From Chitinophagaceae bacterium DXS (GTDB taxonomy: Bacteria > Bacteroidota > Bacteroidia > Chitinophagales > Chitinophagaceae), in the NCBI GenBank assembly GCA_030345135.1, contig CP128386.1:527129-591128 (forward strand): a DNA stretch of 64,000 bases, in the 5' to 3' direction. Positions 43,311 to 52,322 of this stretch are shown one piece after another. The notes under the pieces were generated by a model. That model saw only the letters and a program-made list of their open reading frames with translations. It ran no database searches and was not told the origin of the DNA. Each line of letters opens with the position of its first letter. The stretch's first letter is position 1. The translations under genes were made by a program, and so were the position numbers.

Positions 43311-44739
43311 TCATCAACTGATAAAAGAAGATCATTCTTTGTAAATCGGCAAAAGGTAATCTTTCGTCGACACCATGGTACCCTTGGGGATCAATGGCTG
43401 GAAGAAAGCGTATGGTTGCATCCGTTACTGGCTCATAAAAACGCGAATCGGTCGCGCCAATCATAAGAAATGGAGTCGGTACAATATTATCAAGAATTTT
43501 ATAAGCAGACGCTATCGCCTTTTTATAAGCTTCGCTCTCTAAAGAAGTTGGTTTGCCAGGTTCCGAGGCAAACTGTCCTCGGTTTAAATGTATTCTATCG
43601 TCGTTGATAGCCGTCTTTATAAATGCCTCCACACTGGCAGATGTTTCGCCTGGCATAATTCTGCAGTTAACAGTAGCTTTTGCAAAAGAGGGAATTACAT
43701 TGTCTTTCATACCCGCTGAAAGAATTGTGGGAACGATGGTTGTATGTATTGATGCATTGGTTCCTTTTGTTTTTTCAAACTGACTTACAAGCATAGGCTC
43801 GAAAAGCCAGCGATTGGCAAGCGCCATGCGTGTTGTGAAATTAAGCCCCGGGCCAATTTTATCCAACATAACATTTGTGGGCTCAGCGAATCGTACTTTA
43901 GTAGGATGCTGTTTAAGCCTGTTTAAGGCTGCAATAAGAATGTCAATCGCCGTTTCCTTTTCAGGCATCGACGAATGTCCGCCAGCCTTTTCAACAGACA
44001 GCTCGAATGTCGCGTATCCTTTTTCCGTTACTCCCAGTAACGCAATCGGTCTGTTAAGTTCTTTAAAATTTTCCTTTGTTATAATACCGCCTTCATCCAG
44101 TACCAGTGCTGCTTTTATATTGCGTTCTTTAAACCATTGAACAATCTTTTGGGCACCATATATGCCCCCAAGTTCCTCATCATGTCCGAAGCAGAGATAA
44201 ATATCCCTCTCTGGTTGATAGTTTTGTGTCAGCAATACCTGAACAGCTTCCATCAATGCAATCACTGAACATTTGTCATCGGTAGCTCCTCTTCCCCAAA
44301 CAGCACTGTCTTTTATAGTACCTGCGAATGGTTCTACATGCCACAAATGAGCAGATGAGTCTTCAACAGGAACCACATCCGTATGTGCGAGAAAAAGGTA
44401 GGGGGCAAGTTGACTGTTTTTTCCTTTCCAATGATAGATGTAGCTAAAGCTGTCTATGACTGTTTTCTGTAGTTTTTGCTGAATGACCGGATAAGCAGAA
44501 TCGAGGAATGATCTGAATGCAAAAAACGAACTGCTGTCTTTTGGGTGATCACCGGCAAGCGACACCGTTTTAATACGGATCGCATTACTTAAATGGACTA
44601 TAGCCATATTATCCAATGCCGGTACCTGCGCTGCTGAAGTTGCCGGAATTTGCCGGGAGTAAATAAAGGTCTTTGTGAGAACGAAAGCGAAAAGCAATAT
44701 TATGATGACAATCAGGGATAAAAAGAATCTTTTGATCAT
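43300..44739 (-). CDS. M20 family metallopeptidase (carboxypeptidase S-like)
   Basis: 479 residues with one N-terminal hydrophobic anchor (about residues 4-22), so probably periplasmic and membrane-tethered. It is a di-zinc exopeptidase. Metal ligands are H119 and D121 in LFLAHTDVVPVE, D154 in GRGATDDKCS and E189 in CFGHDEELGG (E188 being the catalytic base), with a later His near the C-terminus (DPQGYHGVDERL). The dimerisation insert lies around 220-330. The length and anchor resemble the CPS1/PM20D1 branch that acts on N-acyl amino acids or short peptides. The last few codons overlap an 8-bp repeat array. Confidence 0.9.
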   Translation of the reverse strand: MIKRFFLSLIVIIILLFAFVLTKTFIYSRQIPATSAAQVPALDNMAIVHLSNAIRIKTVSLAGDHPKDSSSFFAFRSFLDSAYPVIQQKLQKTVIDSFSYIYHWKGKNSQLAPYLFLAHTDVVPVEDSSAHLWHVEPFAGTIKDSAVWGRGATDDKCSVIALMEAVQVLLTQNYQPERDIYLCFGHDEELGGIYGAQKIVQWFKERNIKAALVLDEGGIITKENFKELNRPIALLGVTEKGYATFELSVEKAGGHSSMPEKETAIDILIAALNRLKQHPTKVRFAEPTNVMLDKIGPGLNFTTRMALANRWLFEPMLVSQFEKTKGTNASIHTTIVPTILSAGMKDNVIPSFAKATVNCRIMPGETSASVEAFIKTAINDDRIHLNRGQFASEPGKPTSLESEAYKKAIASAYKILDNIVPTPFLMIGATDSRFYEPVTDATIRFLPAIDPQGYHGVDERLPFADLQRMIFFYQLMMRN

Positions 44740-45083
44740 TCGGAGGGCGGTTATTTATGAACAAAATATTAATAAAACAGAAAAATAATCAGAAAAAATA
44801 AAATAGCGGGAAATACTAATCTATATCACATCATAAGCCAGCGCCTTTCGTAAGAATTGGCGCAGAACATAATGGTCATAAGGGTTTTATGAAAAAGCAT
44901 TTTTGTATAATTGACAATAAAAAATAAGGGGATGCTTGTTTGGATTGAATAAAATTTCTACTTTAGGTGGCTTATTTGAAAATTTATAGAGAAATACTTG
45001 TTTTTTTAAAACGATTTTTTCTTAGAATTGCCAAACATTTTCTAAACCATTAGTTTTATTTAAAATTTAAAATTCATTGCATC
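44740..45083. other. 344-bp intergenic region upstream of exbB
   Basis: AT-rich divergent region between the M20 peptidase and the exbB operon. It holds a GCGCC / GGCGC hairpin at about 44841-44863 and possible -7-like elements (TACTTTAG at 44959; TTATTTG near 44971), but none has a well-spaced -33 box. No open frame of credible size was found. Confidence 0.6.
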
Positions 45084-45953
45084 ATGGCAGAAACAAGACC
45101 GACTGCAACAGCAGCAGTAGCAAAGAGCGCACAAACATCTGTTCAACCAAAAAGAAGCGGTAACTCGATTTCGTGGATTGCACCCTTGACATGTATTATT
45201 CTTGGATACATTATCTGGCGTTTTGTTATTGGTAATCCGGCAAACTTTACTAAACCAGATCCAGCTGGTGGATTCTGGCCTAAACACGAAGGTCCTATCG
45301 GAACTTTCACTAAAATGTATCTTGGTGGTATCATCGTGCCTATCCTGATCGGTACATTCTTAACTGTAGTATGTTTCGTTATTGAAAGATTCCTTACAGT
45401 AACTAAAGCTACAGGTACCGGTAACATTGCTGAGTTCATCCGCAAAGTACAGTTCCACCTTGCAAACAAAGATGTTGACAAAGCTTTAGCTGAGTGCGAC
45501 AAACAAAAAGGTTCTGTAGGCAATGTAATGAAAGCTGGCTTACGCAAATACAAAGAAATGATCGGTAACACTGAGTTGGATACTGAACAGAAAGTATTAA
45601 GCATCCAGAAAGAAATTGAAGAAGCAACAGCTCTTGAATTACCAATGTTGGAAAAGAACCTGGTGTTCTTATCTACTATCGCATCAGTAGCAACCTTGTT
45701 AGGTCTGTTAGGTACGGTAATGGGTATGATCCGTTCATTCTCTGCTTTGGGTGAAAGCGGTGGTGGTGAAGCTGCTCAGGCGTTATCTCAAGGTATCTCT
45801 GAGGCCCTTTATAACACTGCATTAGGTATCGGTACTTCTGCTATTGCGATCATTTGCTATAACATATTCACTACCAAAATCGATGGTATCACATTTGGTA
45901 TTGATGAGTCTGGTTTTACTTTAACTCAAAGCTTTGCTGCTAACTACAAATAG
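45084..45953 (+). CDS. exbB: MotA/TolQ/ExbB proton channel protein
   Basis: 289 residues with three main membrane helices; longer than E. coli ExbB because of an N-terminal helix and a periplasmic loop (FTKPDPAGGFWPKHEG). The family block LATIASVATLLGLLGTVMGMIRSF-type sequence is at about 195-218. ExbB pentamers form the proton channel that energises TonB-dependent outer-membrane transport. First gene of ExbB-ExbD-ExbD-TonB. The codons are strongly biased, suggesting high expression. Confidence 0.95.
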   Translation: MAETRPTATAAVAKSAQTSVQPKRSGNSISWIAPLTCIILGYIIWRFVIGNPANFTKPDPAGGFWPKHEGPIGTFTKMYLGGIIVPILIGTFLTVVCFVIERFLTVTKATGTGNIAEFIRKVQFHLANKDVDKALAECDKQKGSVGNVMKAGLRKYKEMIGNTELDTEQKVLSIQKEIEEATALELPMLEKNLVFLSTIASVATLLGLLGTVMGMIRSFSALGESGGGEAAQALSQGISEALYNTALGIGTSAIAIICYNIFTTKIDGITFGIDESGFTLTQSFAANYK

Positions 45954-46020
45954 TAGTGGCCGGCTTATGGAAAGTTGAAGTAATTGCATCTATTAAAAGA
46001 ACAGACTTAAAAATTGTATA

Positions 46021-46701
46021 ATGGCCAGACCTAAAATTGCTCGAAAGAGCACTTCGGTAGATATGACGGCTATGTGTGACGTGGCTTTTCTTTTGTTGTC
46101 CTTCTTTATCCTGACAACTAAATTTAAACCGTCTGAAGCCGTTCCGGTGAACACACCAAGCTCAGTGGCAGCTAAAGTTGCTCCTGAAAAGGACCTGGTT
46201 ATGATTTCTCTGAATAAAGATGGTAAAGTGTTTCTTTCTGTAGGGGACGGTAAAGAGGACCTGGTAAAGAAACAAACCATTTTGGAAACAGTTAATCAGA
46301 ACAGAAACCTTGGCCTTACGCCTGCTGAGATCTCAGCTTTAGTAAAGGCTCCTTTTATCGGTGTTCCTCTTGCTCAGTTAAAACAGCAGGCGGCACTGGA
46401 TACTAAACAAATGACAGGTGAGGCGCTCCCCGGTATTACCGTAAAAGACAGTACCAACAATGAAATGATGGACTGGATGAGCGCAGTTGCTTCTGCCTAT
46501 GCAGGTGCTTCTAAGAACAACTTCAACCTGTTACTGAAAGGTGATAATGTTGCAAAGTATCCTGCTTTCAAGAACATTATCGCTTCTTTCAAGAAAAATG
46601 ATTTCTTTAAATTCCAGATGGTTACCAATCCGGAAAGCGTTCCATCAGGCTCAGAATTGTGGAAAGCTAACCAGAAAGGTATTAAACAGGAAGACCTGTA
46701 A
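46021..46701 (+). CDS. exbD: ExbD-type biopolymer transport protein (first copy)
   Basis: 226 residues. A short cytoplasmic tail precedes one membrane helix with the essential aspartate in VDMTAMCDVAFLLLSFFILTTKFK. The periplasmic domain is unusually long, with an insert of about 60 residues (TPAEISALVKAPFIG ... MTGEALPG) relative to the second ExbD. The two ExbD copies probably pair as a heterodimer inside the ExbB pentamer; this is inferred from their constant pairing in Bacteroidota. Confidence 0.93.
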   Translation: MARPKIARKSTSVDMTAMCDVAFLLLSFFILTTKFKPSEAVPVNTPSSVAAKVAPEKDLVMISLNKDGKVFLSVGDGKEDLVKKQTILETVNQNRNLGLTPAEISALVKAPFIGVPLAQLKQQAALDTKQMTGEALPGITVKDSTNNEMMDWMSAVASAYAGASKNNFNLLLKGDNVAKYPAFKNIIASFKKNDFFKFQMVTNPESVPSGSELWKANQKGIKQEDL

Positions 46702-46738
46702 CACGGAACAATATTTTTAAAATTAAAACCTATTTGCC

Positions 46739-47275
46739 ATGGCAGAAATGGATACCTCGTCAGGTGGTGGTCATAAGAAAGGCCCGGGCGTCAAAAAAGG
46801 TAAAAAACTTTCAACCAGGGTTGACCTTACACCGATGGTGGACTTAGGGTTCCTGTTGATCACGTTCTTTATTTTTACTACCACGATGAGTCAACCGACG
46901 GCAATGAAGTTGTTCCTGCCAAAGGACACTGATAAGCCAGAGGAACAAAACAAAGCCAAAGAATCAGGCGCATTGACTATAATGCTGGGTGCTAGAGATC
47001 ACGTATATTATTACGAGGGTATTTTAGATCCGGCTGGGGCTAACTTTAAATCCGCAAACTTCAAAGAAATCCGTAATGTGATCATCAATAAAAAGAAGGC
47101 CACAGATGAGAAAGACTTTGTAGTGGTTATTAAACCAAGCGAAGAAAGTACCTACAAAAACGTAATTGATATTCTGGATGAAATGGCCATCAACGTAGTA
47201 AAAAAATACGCATTGGTTGATATTTCACCGGCTGAAGCTCAATTCGTGAAATTGTCTGATCAAAGCAACCAATAA
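46739..47275 (+). CDS. exbD: ExbD-type biopolymer transport protein (second copy)
   Basis: 178 residues. A Gly/Lys-rich cytoplasmic tail is followed by VDLTPMVDLGFLLITFFIFTTTM, holding the proton-relay aspartate, then a periplasmic ExbD domain ending AINVVKKYALVDISPAE. It follows the first ExbD by 37 bp and precedes TonB by 63 bp. Confidence 0.94.
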   Translation: MAEMDTSSGGGHKKGPGVKKGKKLSTRVDLTPMVDLGFLLITFFIFTTTMSQPTAMKLFLPKDTDKPEEQNKAKESGALTIMLGARDHVYYYEGILDPAGANFKSANFKEIRNVIINKKKATDEKDFVVVIKPSEESTYKNVIDILDEMAINVVKKYALVDISPAEAQFVKLSDQSNQ

Positions 47276-47338
47276 AAATCTACCGGATTTTTATGGAAAA
47301 AATCTGAATGAGCATCATATTTAAAAAACATTCTCAAA

Positions 47339-48172
47339 ATGGATGTAAACAAAATTTTAAGCGCCGATTTTTTGGATATACTCTTCGACGGTAGAAACAA
47401 AGAATATGGTGCATACGAACTGCGCAAAACCTACAATAAGCGTATTGTAACAGCTGTGATAGGTATGCTTGCCTTGTGTTTGTTGTTGTTTTTAGGCTCC
47501 TTGCTGGCGAACGCAACAAAAAAGAAAACAGAGGCAAAGATCATTGTACAGGACGTTGAATTGGCAGACGTGCGTGAGGAGAAGAAGCCAGATGTGCCGC
47601 CTCCACCACCACCTCCTAAAGTTGAACCTCCTAAAGTTGAGATCACCAAGTTTACTCCTCCCAAAATCGTAAAAGACGAAGAGGTTAAACCTGAAGAAGA
47701 AATCAAAGAACAGGAAAAACTGGAAGACACCAGAATTGGTACCATTAACCAGGAAGGTATTAAAGCCGACGTAGTTGCACCTCCGGTTGAGGAAAAAGGT
47801 ACTGGTGTGGTTGAAGCTCCCAAAGCAAAAGAAGAAGATTACGACAAGGAGTTTAAAACTGTACAAATTCAGGCTAAATTCCCTGGTGGAAATGAGGCAT
47901 GGACTAAATATTTAACTCGTAACCTGCGTGCAGATGTTGCGGTTGAAAATGGTGCCCCAACAGGTCGTTATACAGTTGTAGTTTCTTTCCTTGTGGACAA
48001 AGAAGGTAACATTTCTGAAGTAAAAGCAGAAAACGATCCTGGTTACGGTACTGCTGATGAAGCTACGCGCGTAATTAAAAGAGGTCCTAAATGGGTTCCT
48101 GCAGAACAAAATGGTAGAAAAGTAATTTATCGTCAGAGACAAAGTGTAACATTCGAAGTATCTGAAGGTTAA
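47339..48172 (+). CDS. tonB: Energy transducer TonB
   Basis: 277 residues. It begins with the Bacteroidota-type MDVNKILSADFLDILFDGRNKEYGAYELR, then one membrane helix (about 40-60). A Pro/Glu/Lys spacer crosses the periplasm (PPPPPPPKVEPPKVEITKF). The C-terminal TonB domain starts at about residue 175 (QIQAKFPGGNEAWTKYLTRNL) and closes with NGRKVIYRQRQSVTFEVSE. It passes proton-motive energy to SusC-like and siderophore receptors. Followed by a strong terminator. Confidence 0.95.
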   Translation: MDVNKILSADFLDILFDGRNKEYGAYELRKTYNKRIVTAVIGMLALCLLLFLGSLLANATKKKTEAKIIVQDVELADVREEKKPDVPPPPPPPKVEPPKVEITKFTPPKIVKDEEVKPEEEIKEQEKLEDTRIGTINQEGIKADVVAPPVEEKGTGVVEAPKAKEEDYDKEFKTVQIQAKFPGGNEAWTKYLTRNLRADVAVENGAPTGRYTVVVSFLVDKEGNISEVKAENDPGYGTADEATRVIKRGPKWVPAEQNGRKVIYRQRQSVTFEVSEG

Positions 48173-48192
48173 TCATAATTTTATCTTACTTG

Positions 48193-48233
48193 AAAAAGTC
48201 CCTGGCAGTCACTGTCAGGGACTTTTTCTTTTA
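48193..48233 (+). terminator. Terminator of the exbB-tonB operon
   Basis: A 15-bp stem with one G-T pair (AAAAAGTCCCTGGCA / TGTCAGGGACTTTTT), a 5-base loop and a T-rich tail. Its T-tail overlaps the -33 box of the mnmE promoter. Confidence 0.9.
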
Positions 48234-48260
48234 CAGAACGGCAAACTCGTAATACTTTTG
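48230..48260 (+). promoter_or_regulatory. Promoter of mnmE
   Basis: TTTA (48230-48233), 19 bases, TACTTTTG (48253-48260), a full TAnnTTTG match. Its position places the transcript start after the earliest in-frame codon of mnmE and supports the ATG at 48339. Confidence 0.55.
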
Positions 48261-48338
48261 AGTTTAAACTATCGGGAGGAACGGCATATCTCAGTGTTTT
48301 TCCGCATGTTTCTCTACGTTAATGATAAATTGAACAGA

Positions 48339-49724
48339 ATGCTAGGAAAACTACAAGGATGGTCAGACACAATAGCCGCACTTGCGACTCCGCAGGGTAT
48401 TGGCGCTATTGGTGTAATAAGAGTAAGTGGTAAGGAGGCAATAAATATTGTAAATGACTTGTTTCCGTCAAAGGATCTGGAAAAGCAACCCTCTCATACA
48501 CTTCATGTGGGTTATTTGAAAGATGGCGATAAAACCATTGATGAAGTGGTGATTTCTCTGTTCGTGGCGCCAAAATCATATACAGGCGAAAATGTTATCG
48601 AAATATCCTGTCACGGTTCTCACTATGTTCAACAGCAAATAATGCACGCGCTGAGCAATCATGGAGCAAGACTGGCCAAGCCGGGGGAATTTACGCAAAG
48701 AGCTTTCTTAAACGGAAAGCTGGATCTGGCTCAGGCCGAGGCCGTAGCAGACTTAATTGCAAGTAATACCGAAGCCAGCAAGAGAACTGCTCTAAAGCAT
48801 ATGCGCGGAGGATTTAGCGGTATTCTAAAAGAGTTGCGTGACCAGTTGATCAAGTTCTCAGCGCTGATAGAATTGGAATTGGATTTTTCGCAAGAAGATG
48901 TTGAGTTTGCCGACAGAATAGGACTACTGACTCTTCTTGAAAGCATCGAAAAACAGGTAACGCAATTACTGCAGTCATTTGCCTTAGGTAATGTGATTAA
49001 AAATGGCGTGCAGGTGGCAATCATAGGAAAACCCAATGCTGGTAAGTCGACTCTGTTAAATACGCTTTTAAATGAGGAAAGAGCAATTGTCAGCGACATT
49101 GCCGGAACGACGCGTGATACGATTGAAGAGACATTGAACATTGATGGCATTCTTTTCCGCCTGATAGACACAGCGGGAATACGGGAACATACAAGTGACA
49201 TTATCGAAAGTATTGGTGTGGAACGCAGTCTCGAAAAGATGCGCGAGGCGGATGTAGTTGTTTATTTGTTTGATGTTAACGAGACATCGCCAGAAGATCT
49301 GAAAAGCATTGTGGAGGAGTTTGAAAATAAGCATATAAAATATCTTCTTATAGGCAACAAAGCCGATTTGCAACCCCTGGAAACCTATGCCTCAAAATTC
49401 AATGAGATCCCACGTATTATTTTTATTTCTGCAAGAGAAAATCGTGGTATTGACTCCCTAAAACGCCAGCTGTTTGTTCATGCCATCGGCAATAATAATT
49501 TGATGGATGATACGGTGGTTACAAACGCCCGTCACGTAGAGGCACTTGAAAAGATCAGGCAATCGTTACAGGATATTATTGAGGGATTGAATAATAAAAT
49601 TCCAGGGGATTTGCTTGCGCTGGACATCAGGCGTTGTTTGCATTATTTAGGTGAGATTACAGGTGAGATAACGAATGAGGATCAGCTGGATTATATATTT
49701 AGTAAGTTTTGTATTGGAAAGTAA
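48339..49724 (+). CDS. mnmE: tRNA modification GTPase MnmE
   Basis: 461 residues from the ATG at 48339. The frame extends upstream to 48258, but that part overlaps the promoter, and family members start as here with ...DTIAALATPQGIGAIGVIRVSG. The N-terminal domain binds the tetrahydrofolate cofactor. The central helical domain holds an inserted G domain with GKPNAGKST, DTAGIRE and NKAD. The C-terminus ends in the catalytic C-x-G-K (FCIGK). With MnmG it makes the carboxymethylaminomethyl group at U34 of several tRNAs. Confidence 0.96.
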   Translation: MLGKLQGWSDTIAALATPQGIGAIGVIRVSGKEAINIVNDLFPSKDLEKQPSHTLHVGYLKDGDKTIDEVVISLFVAPKSYTGENVIEISCHGSHYVQQQIMHALSNHGARLAKPGEFTQRAFLNGKLDLAQAEAVADLIASNTEASKRTALKHMRGGFSGILKELRDQLIKFSALIELELDFSQEDVEFADRIGLLTLLESIEKQVTQLLQSFALGNVIKNGVQVAIIGKPNAGKSTLLNTLLNEERAIVSDIAGTTRDTIEETLNIDGILFRLIDTAGIREHTSDIIESIGVERSLEKMREADVVVYLFDVNETSPEDLKSIVEEFENKHIKYLLIGNKADLQPLETYASKFNEIPRIIFISARENRGIDSLKRQLFVHAIGNNNLMDDTVVTNARHVEALEKIRQSLQDIIEGLNNKIPGDLLALDIRRCLHYLGEITGEITNEDQLDYIFSKFCIGK

Positions 49725-49765
49725 TACTTTTTAGATACAGTGTAGATCGTTAGTGATAATTATCA

Positions 49766-49797
49766 TTTACCGTGAGAATAAACCCATATTATATTTG
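49766..49797 (+). promoter_or_regulatory. Promoter of the RhuM-Fic gene
   Basis: TTTA (49766-49769), 20 bases, TATATTTG (49790-49797), a full -7 match. The ATG follows 16 bases later. Confidence 0.6.
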
Positions 49798-49813
49798 AAA
49801 TAAATTAATATAT

Positions 49814-50791
49814 ATGGATACAAAGGGAGAGATTCTTATTTATAAAGCTCCTGATGGCGAAGCCAGGTTAGATGTTAGGCTTGAAGATGAGACAGTTTGG
49901 CTCACCCAGTCACAAATGGTGGATTTATTTGAAAGAGACAGAACAGTTATCACAAAGCATATCAATAATATATTTAAAGAAGGAGAGCTTGTAGAAAAAA
50001 GCAATGTGCATTTTTTGCACATTGCAAATTCGGACAGACCGGTTAAGTTATACAATCTCGATGTTATCATTTCCGTCGGCTATCGCATAAAATCACAGCG
50101 CGGTACACAATTCCGCATCTGGGCTAATAAAATTCTTAAAGATTACCTGGTAAAAGGGTATTCAGTAAATGAAAAGAGACTACAGGAACAATCACGCCAA
50201 TTAGAAGAACTTAAGCATACCGTAAAGTTGCTGGCTAATGTAATGGCAAATAAAGATCTTAACTCCGATGAAGCCACCGGCCTATTGAACGTAATTACCG
50301 ATTACACGTATGCACTTGATGTATTGGATAAGTATGATCATCAAATTCTGGAAATCCGCGACACTACATCAAGGGAGTTATTTAAGATAACCTACGCCGA
50401 GGCAATAAAAGCCATAAATGGTCTGCGCGATAAATTTGGAGGAAGCACTCTTTTCGGAAACGAGAAAGATGAAAGTTTTCAAAGTTCATTAGGGGCTATT
50501 TATCAAACTTTCGACGGAAATGACGTATATCCAAGCATCGAAGAAAAGGCTGCAAATCTGTTATACTTCGTGGTGAAGAATCATTCTTTTTCTGATGGAA
50601 ATAAACGTATTGCCGCATTCCTCTTTGTCTGGTTTCTAGAGAAAAATAAAATTCTTTACGGCGCCGATGGCTCGAAACGGATTGGTGACAATGCCCTTGT
50701 TGCACTAACGCTAATGATAGCAGAAAGTAAACCTGATCAAAAAGATATGATAGTAAAAGTGGTTGTCAACTTGATCAATCAAAAAAACTAA
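49814..50791 (+). CDS. RhuM-Fic/Doc fusion protein
   Basis: 325 residues, cytoplasmic. The N-terminal half is a RhuM domain, with an HTH-like stretch VWLTQSQMVDLFERDRTVITKHINNIF (about 28-54) and FRIWANKILKDYLVKGY. A coiled segment (117-150) links it to a Fic/Doc domain. The Fic motif is perfect at 257-265, HSFSDGNKR, with the catalytic His and the phosphate-binding G-N-K-R. Fic enzymes transfer AMP or phosphate to proteins; the Doc branch is the toxin of phage P1. No antitoxin-like small gene is adjacent and no (S/T)xxxE(G/N) inhibitory helix is obvious. RhuM may act as DNA-binding autoregulator or intrinsic control (inference). Confidence 0.88.
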   Translation: MDTKGEILIYKAPDGEARLDVRLEDETVWLTQSQMVDLFERDRTVITKHINNIFKEGELVEKSNVHFLHIANSDRPVKLYNLDVIISVGYRIKSQRGTQFRIWANKILKDYLVKGYSVNEKRLQEQSRQLEELKHTVKLLANVMANKDLNSDEATGLLNVITDYTYALDVLDKYDHQILEIRDTTSRELFKITYAEAIKAINGLRDKFGGSTLFGNEKDESFQSSLGAIYQTFDGNDVYPSIEEKAANLLYFVVKNHSFSDGNKRIAAFLFVWFLEKNKILYGADGSKRIGDNALVALTLMIAESKPDQKDMIVKVVVNLINQKN

Positions 50792-50823
50792 ATCACAGCA
50801 TTACATAGGTTGGATAATAAACC

Positions 50824-50851
50824 AAAATAGCCGGCTCGCACCGGCTATTTT
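50824..50851. terminator. Bidirectional terminator between RhuM-Fic and efflux genes
   Basis: A perfect 11-bp stem AAAATAGCCGG / CCGGCTATTTT with a 6-base loop between two convergent genes. Confidence 0.9.
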
Positions 50852-50879
50852 CCTTTGCATCATAACCATTCTACATTTT

Positions 50880-52322
50880 CTAATTCCAACCACCACCCAA
50901 TGCCTGGTAAATATTCACCATCGCATTTAGTTGTTGTTTTTTTGTTTCTATCAGCTCAAACTTCGATTCCAGTGCGTCGCGCTGGGTCATTAATACTTCC
51001 ATGTAATCCGCGCGGGCAGATTTAAACAGATCATTGGAAATATCGATAGACTGCGTAAGTGCCAGCACTTGTTTTGACTTCAGGTCATAACTCTTTGCAA
51101 GGTTGTCCATTTTATTCATCTGATTAACAACCTCAACATAAGCATTCAGGATTGTTCGCTCATAGTTGTAAACCGCCTGGACCTGTTTAGCATTGGCGTT
51201 AAAATAAGACGCTTTTATTGCGTTTCTGTTTATCAAAGGAGAAAGCAGCTCACCTGCGAGTGAATAGATCAACGAAGCAGGTGTTGTAAATAAATAGGCC
51301 GGATTAAATGCCTGATAGCCAACTGATGCGGATATGGCCAGCTGCGGATAAAATTTCGCTTTTGCCACTTTTACATCCAGCTTTAATGCAGCCAGCTCTT
51401 GTTCCGCCTGTCGAATGTCAGGGCGATTGGTGAGCAGTTGAGAAGGGATACCCGCCTGAATTACTCCCGGCATTCCATTTTCAAAAGCCTTATCATCTCT
51501 GTCAATATGCTGCGGATATCTGCCTAAGAGAAAATTGATGCGGTTTTCCGTTTCGGTGATCTGCTGACGAATCCCGAATTGAAGGCTGCGTGTATTTAAA
51601 ACTTCTGCCTCAAATTTTCGCACTGCAAGTTCTGTAACCCGTGTAGCCTCCTTCTGTGCCTTTACTATTTGCAGCGCATTATTTTGAATGTCAATATTCT
51701 TATTTACGATTTCAAGCTGGTTGTCAAGGGCGAGTAATTCGTAGTAAGAATTGGCAATTTCAGCGATCAGATTGGTGATTACGAAATTGCGGCCTTCGAT
51801 TGTTGCCAGGTACCTGTTTACAGCAGCTTTTTTTGCATTGTGAAGCTTGTGCCATATATCTGCCTCCCATGTTGCATAGGCGGCAATTTGAAGATCCGGC
51901 ATTGGGTCAGGCATTTCTTTTCCTTCTTTGATATCGGTATTCGCCTCCATCGCACCAATGTTCGTGTATCTGCCTGCTTTATCTACGCCTGCACCTACTT
52001 TTACACCCACAAAAGGCAGGTATTCACCTTTTCGTGCTTTTATTTCGTTACGTGCTATTTCGATTTCCTGCAAAGCGATGCTAAGCTCCTGGTTGTTTTT
52101 TAAAGCGGTATCGATCAGTGCATCAAGATATTTATCTGTAAAATATTCCTTCCATTTCACCACCGATTTCGCCGCAGAATCCTGCGATGCGGTAAAATAT
52201 CCGGGAACTGTTTTGTTCTCAGTTTTGCTGGTCACAGCCGGTATTTTACAAGCCACATAGGTTAGTGAAATAAAAATGATCCCCGTATATAAATACAACT
52301 TGTTTTTACTCATGATTTCCAT
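50880..52322 (-). CDS. Outer-membrane efflux lipoprotein (OprM/NodT family)
   Basis: 480 residues. The signal peptide ends in a lipobox YVAC (mature end at C25). The chain has the two internally repeated outer-membrane efflux domains (LDALIDTALKNNQELSIALQEIEIARNEIKA ... then NRPDIRQAEQELAALKLDVKVAKAKFYPQLAISASVGY), forming the TolC-type trimeric tunnel. The start overlaps the RND gene by 17 bp (a second ATG at 52313 overlaps by 8), so the three efflux genes are co-transcribed. Third component of the tripartite pump. Confidence 0.93.
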   Translation of the reverse strand: MEIMSKNKLYLYTGIIFISLTYVACKIPAVTSKTENKTVPGYFTASQDSAAKSVVKWKEYFTDKYLDALIDTALKNNQELSIALQEIEIARNEIKARKGEYLPFVGVKVGAGVDKAGRYTNIGAMEANTDIKEGKEMPDPMPDLQIAAYATWEADIWHKLHNAKKAAVNRYLATIEGRNFVITNLIAEIANSYYELLALDNQLEIVNKNIDIQNNALQIVKAQKEATRVTELAVRKFEAEVLNTRSLQFGIRQQITETENRINFLLGRYPQHIDRDDKAFENGMPGVIQAGIPSQLLTNRPDIRQAEQELAALKLDVKVAKAKFYPQLAISASVGYQAFNPAYLFTTPASLIYSLAGELLSPLINRNAIKASYFNANAKQVQAVYNYERTILNAYVEVVNQMNKMDNLAKSYDLKSKQVLALTQSIDISNDLFKSARADYMEVLMTQRDALESKFELIETKKQQLNAMVNIYQALGGGWN

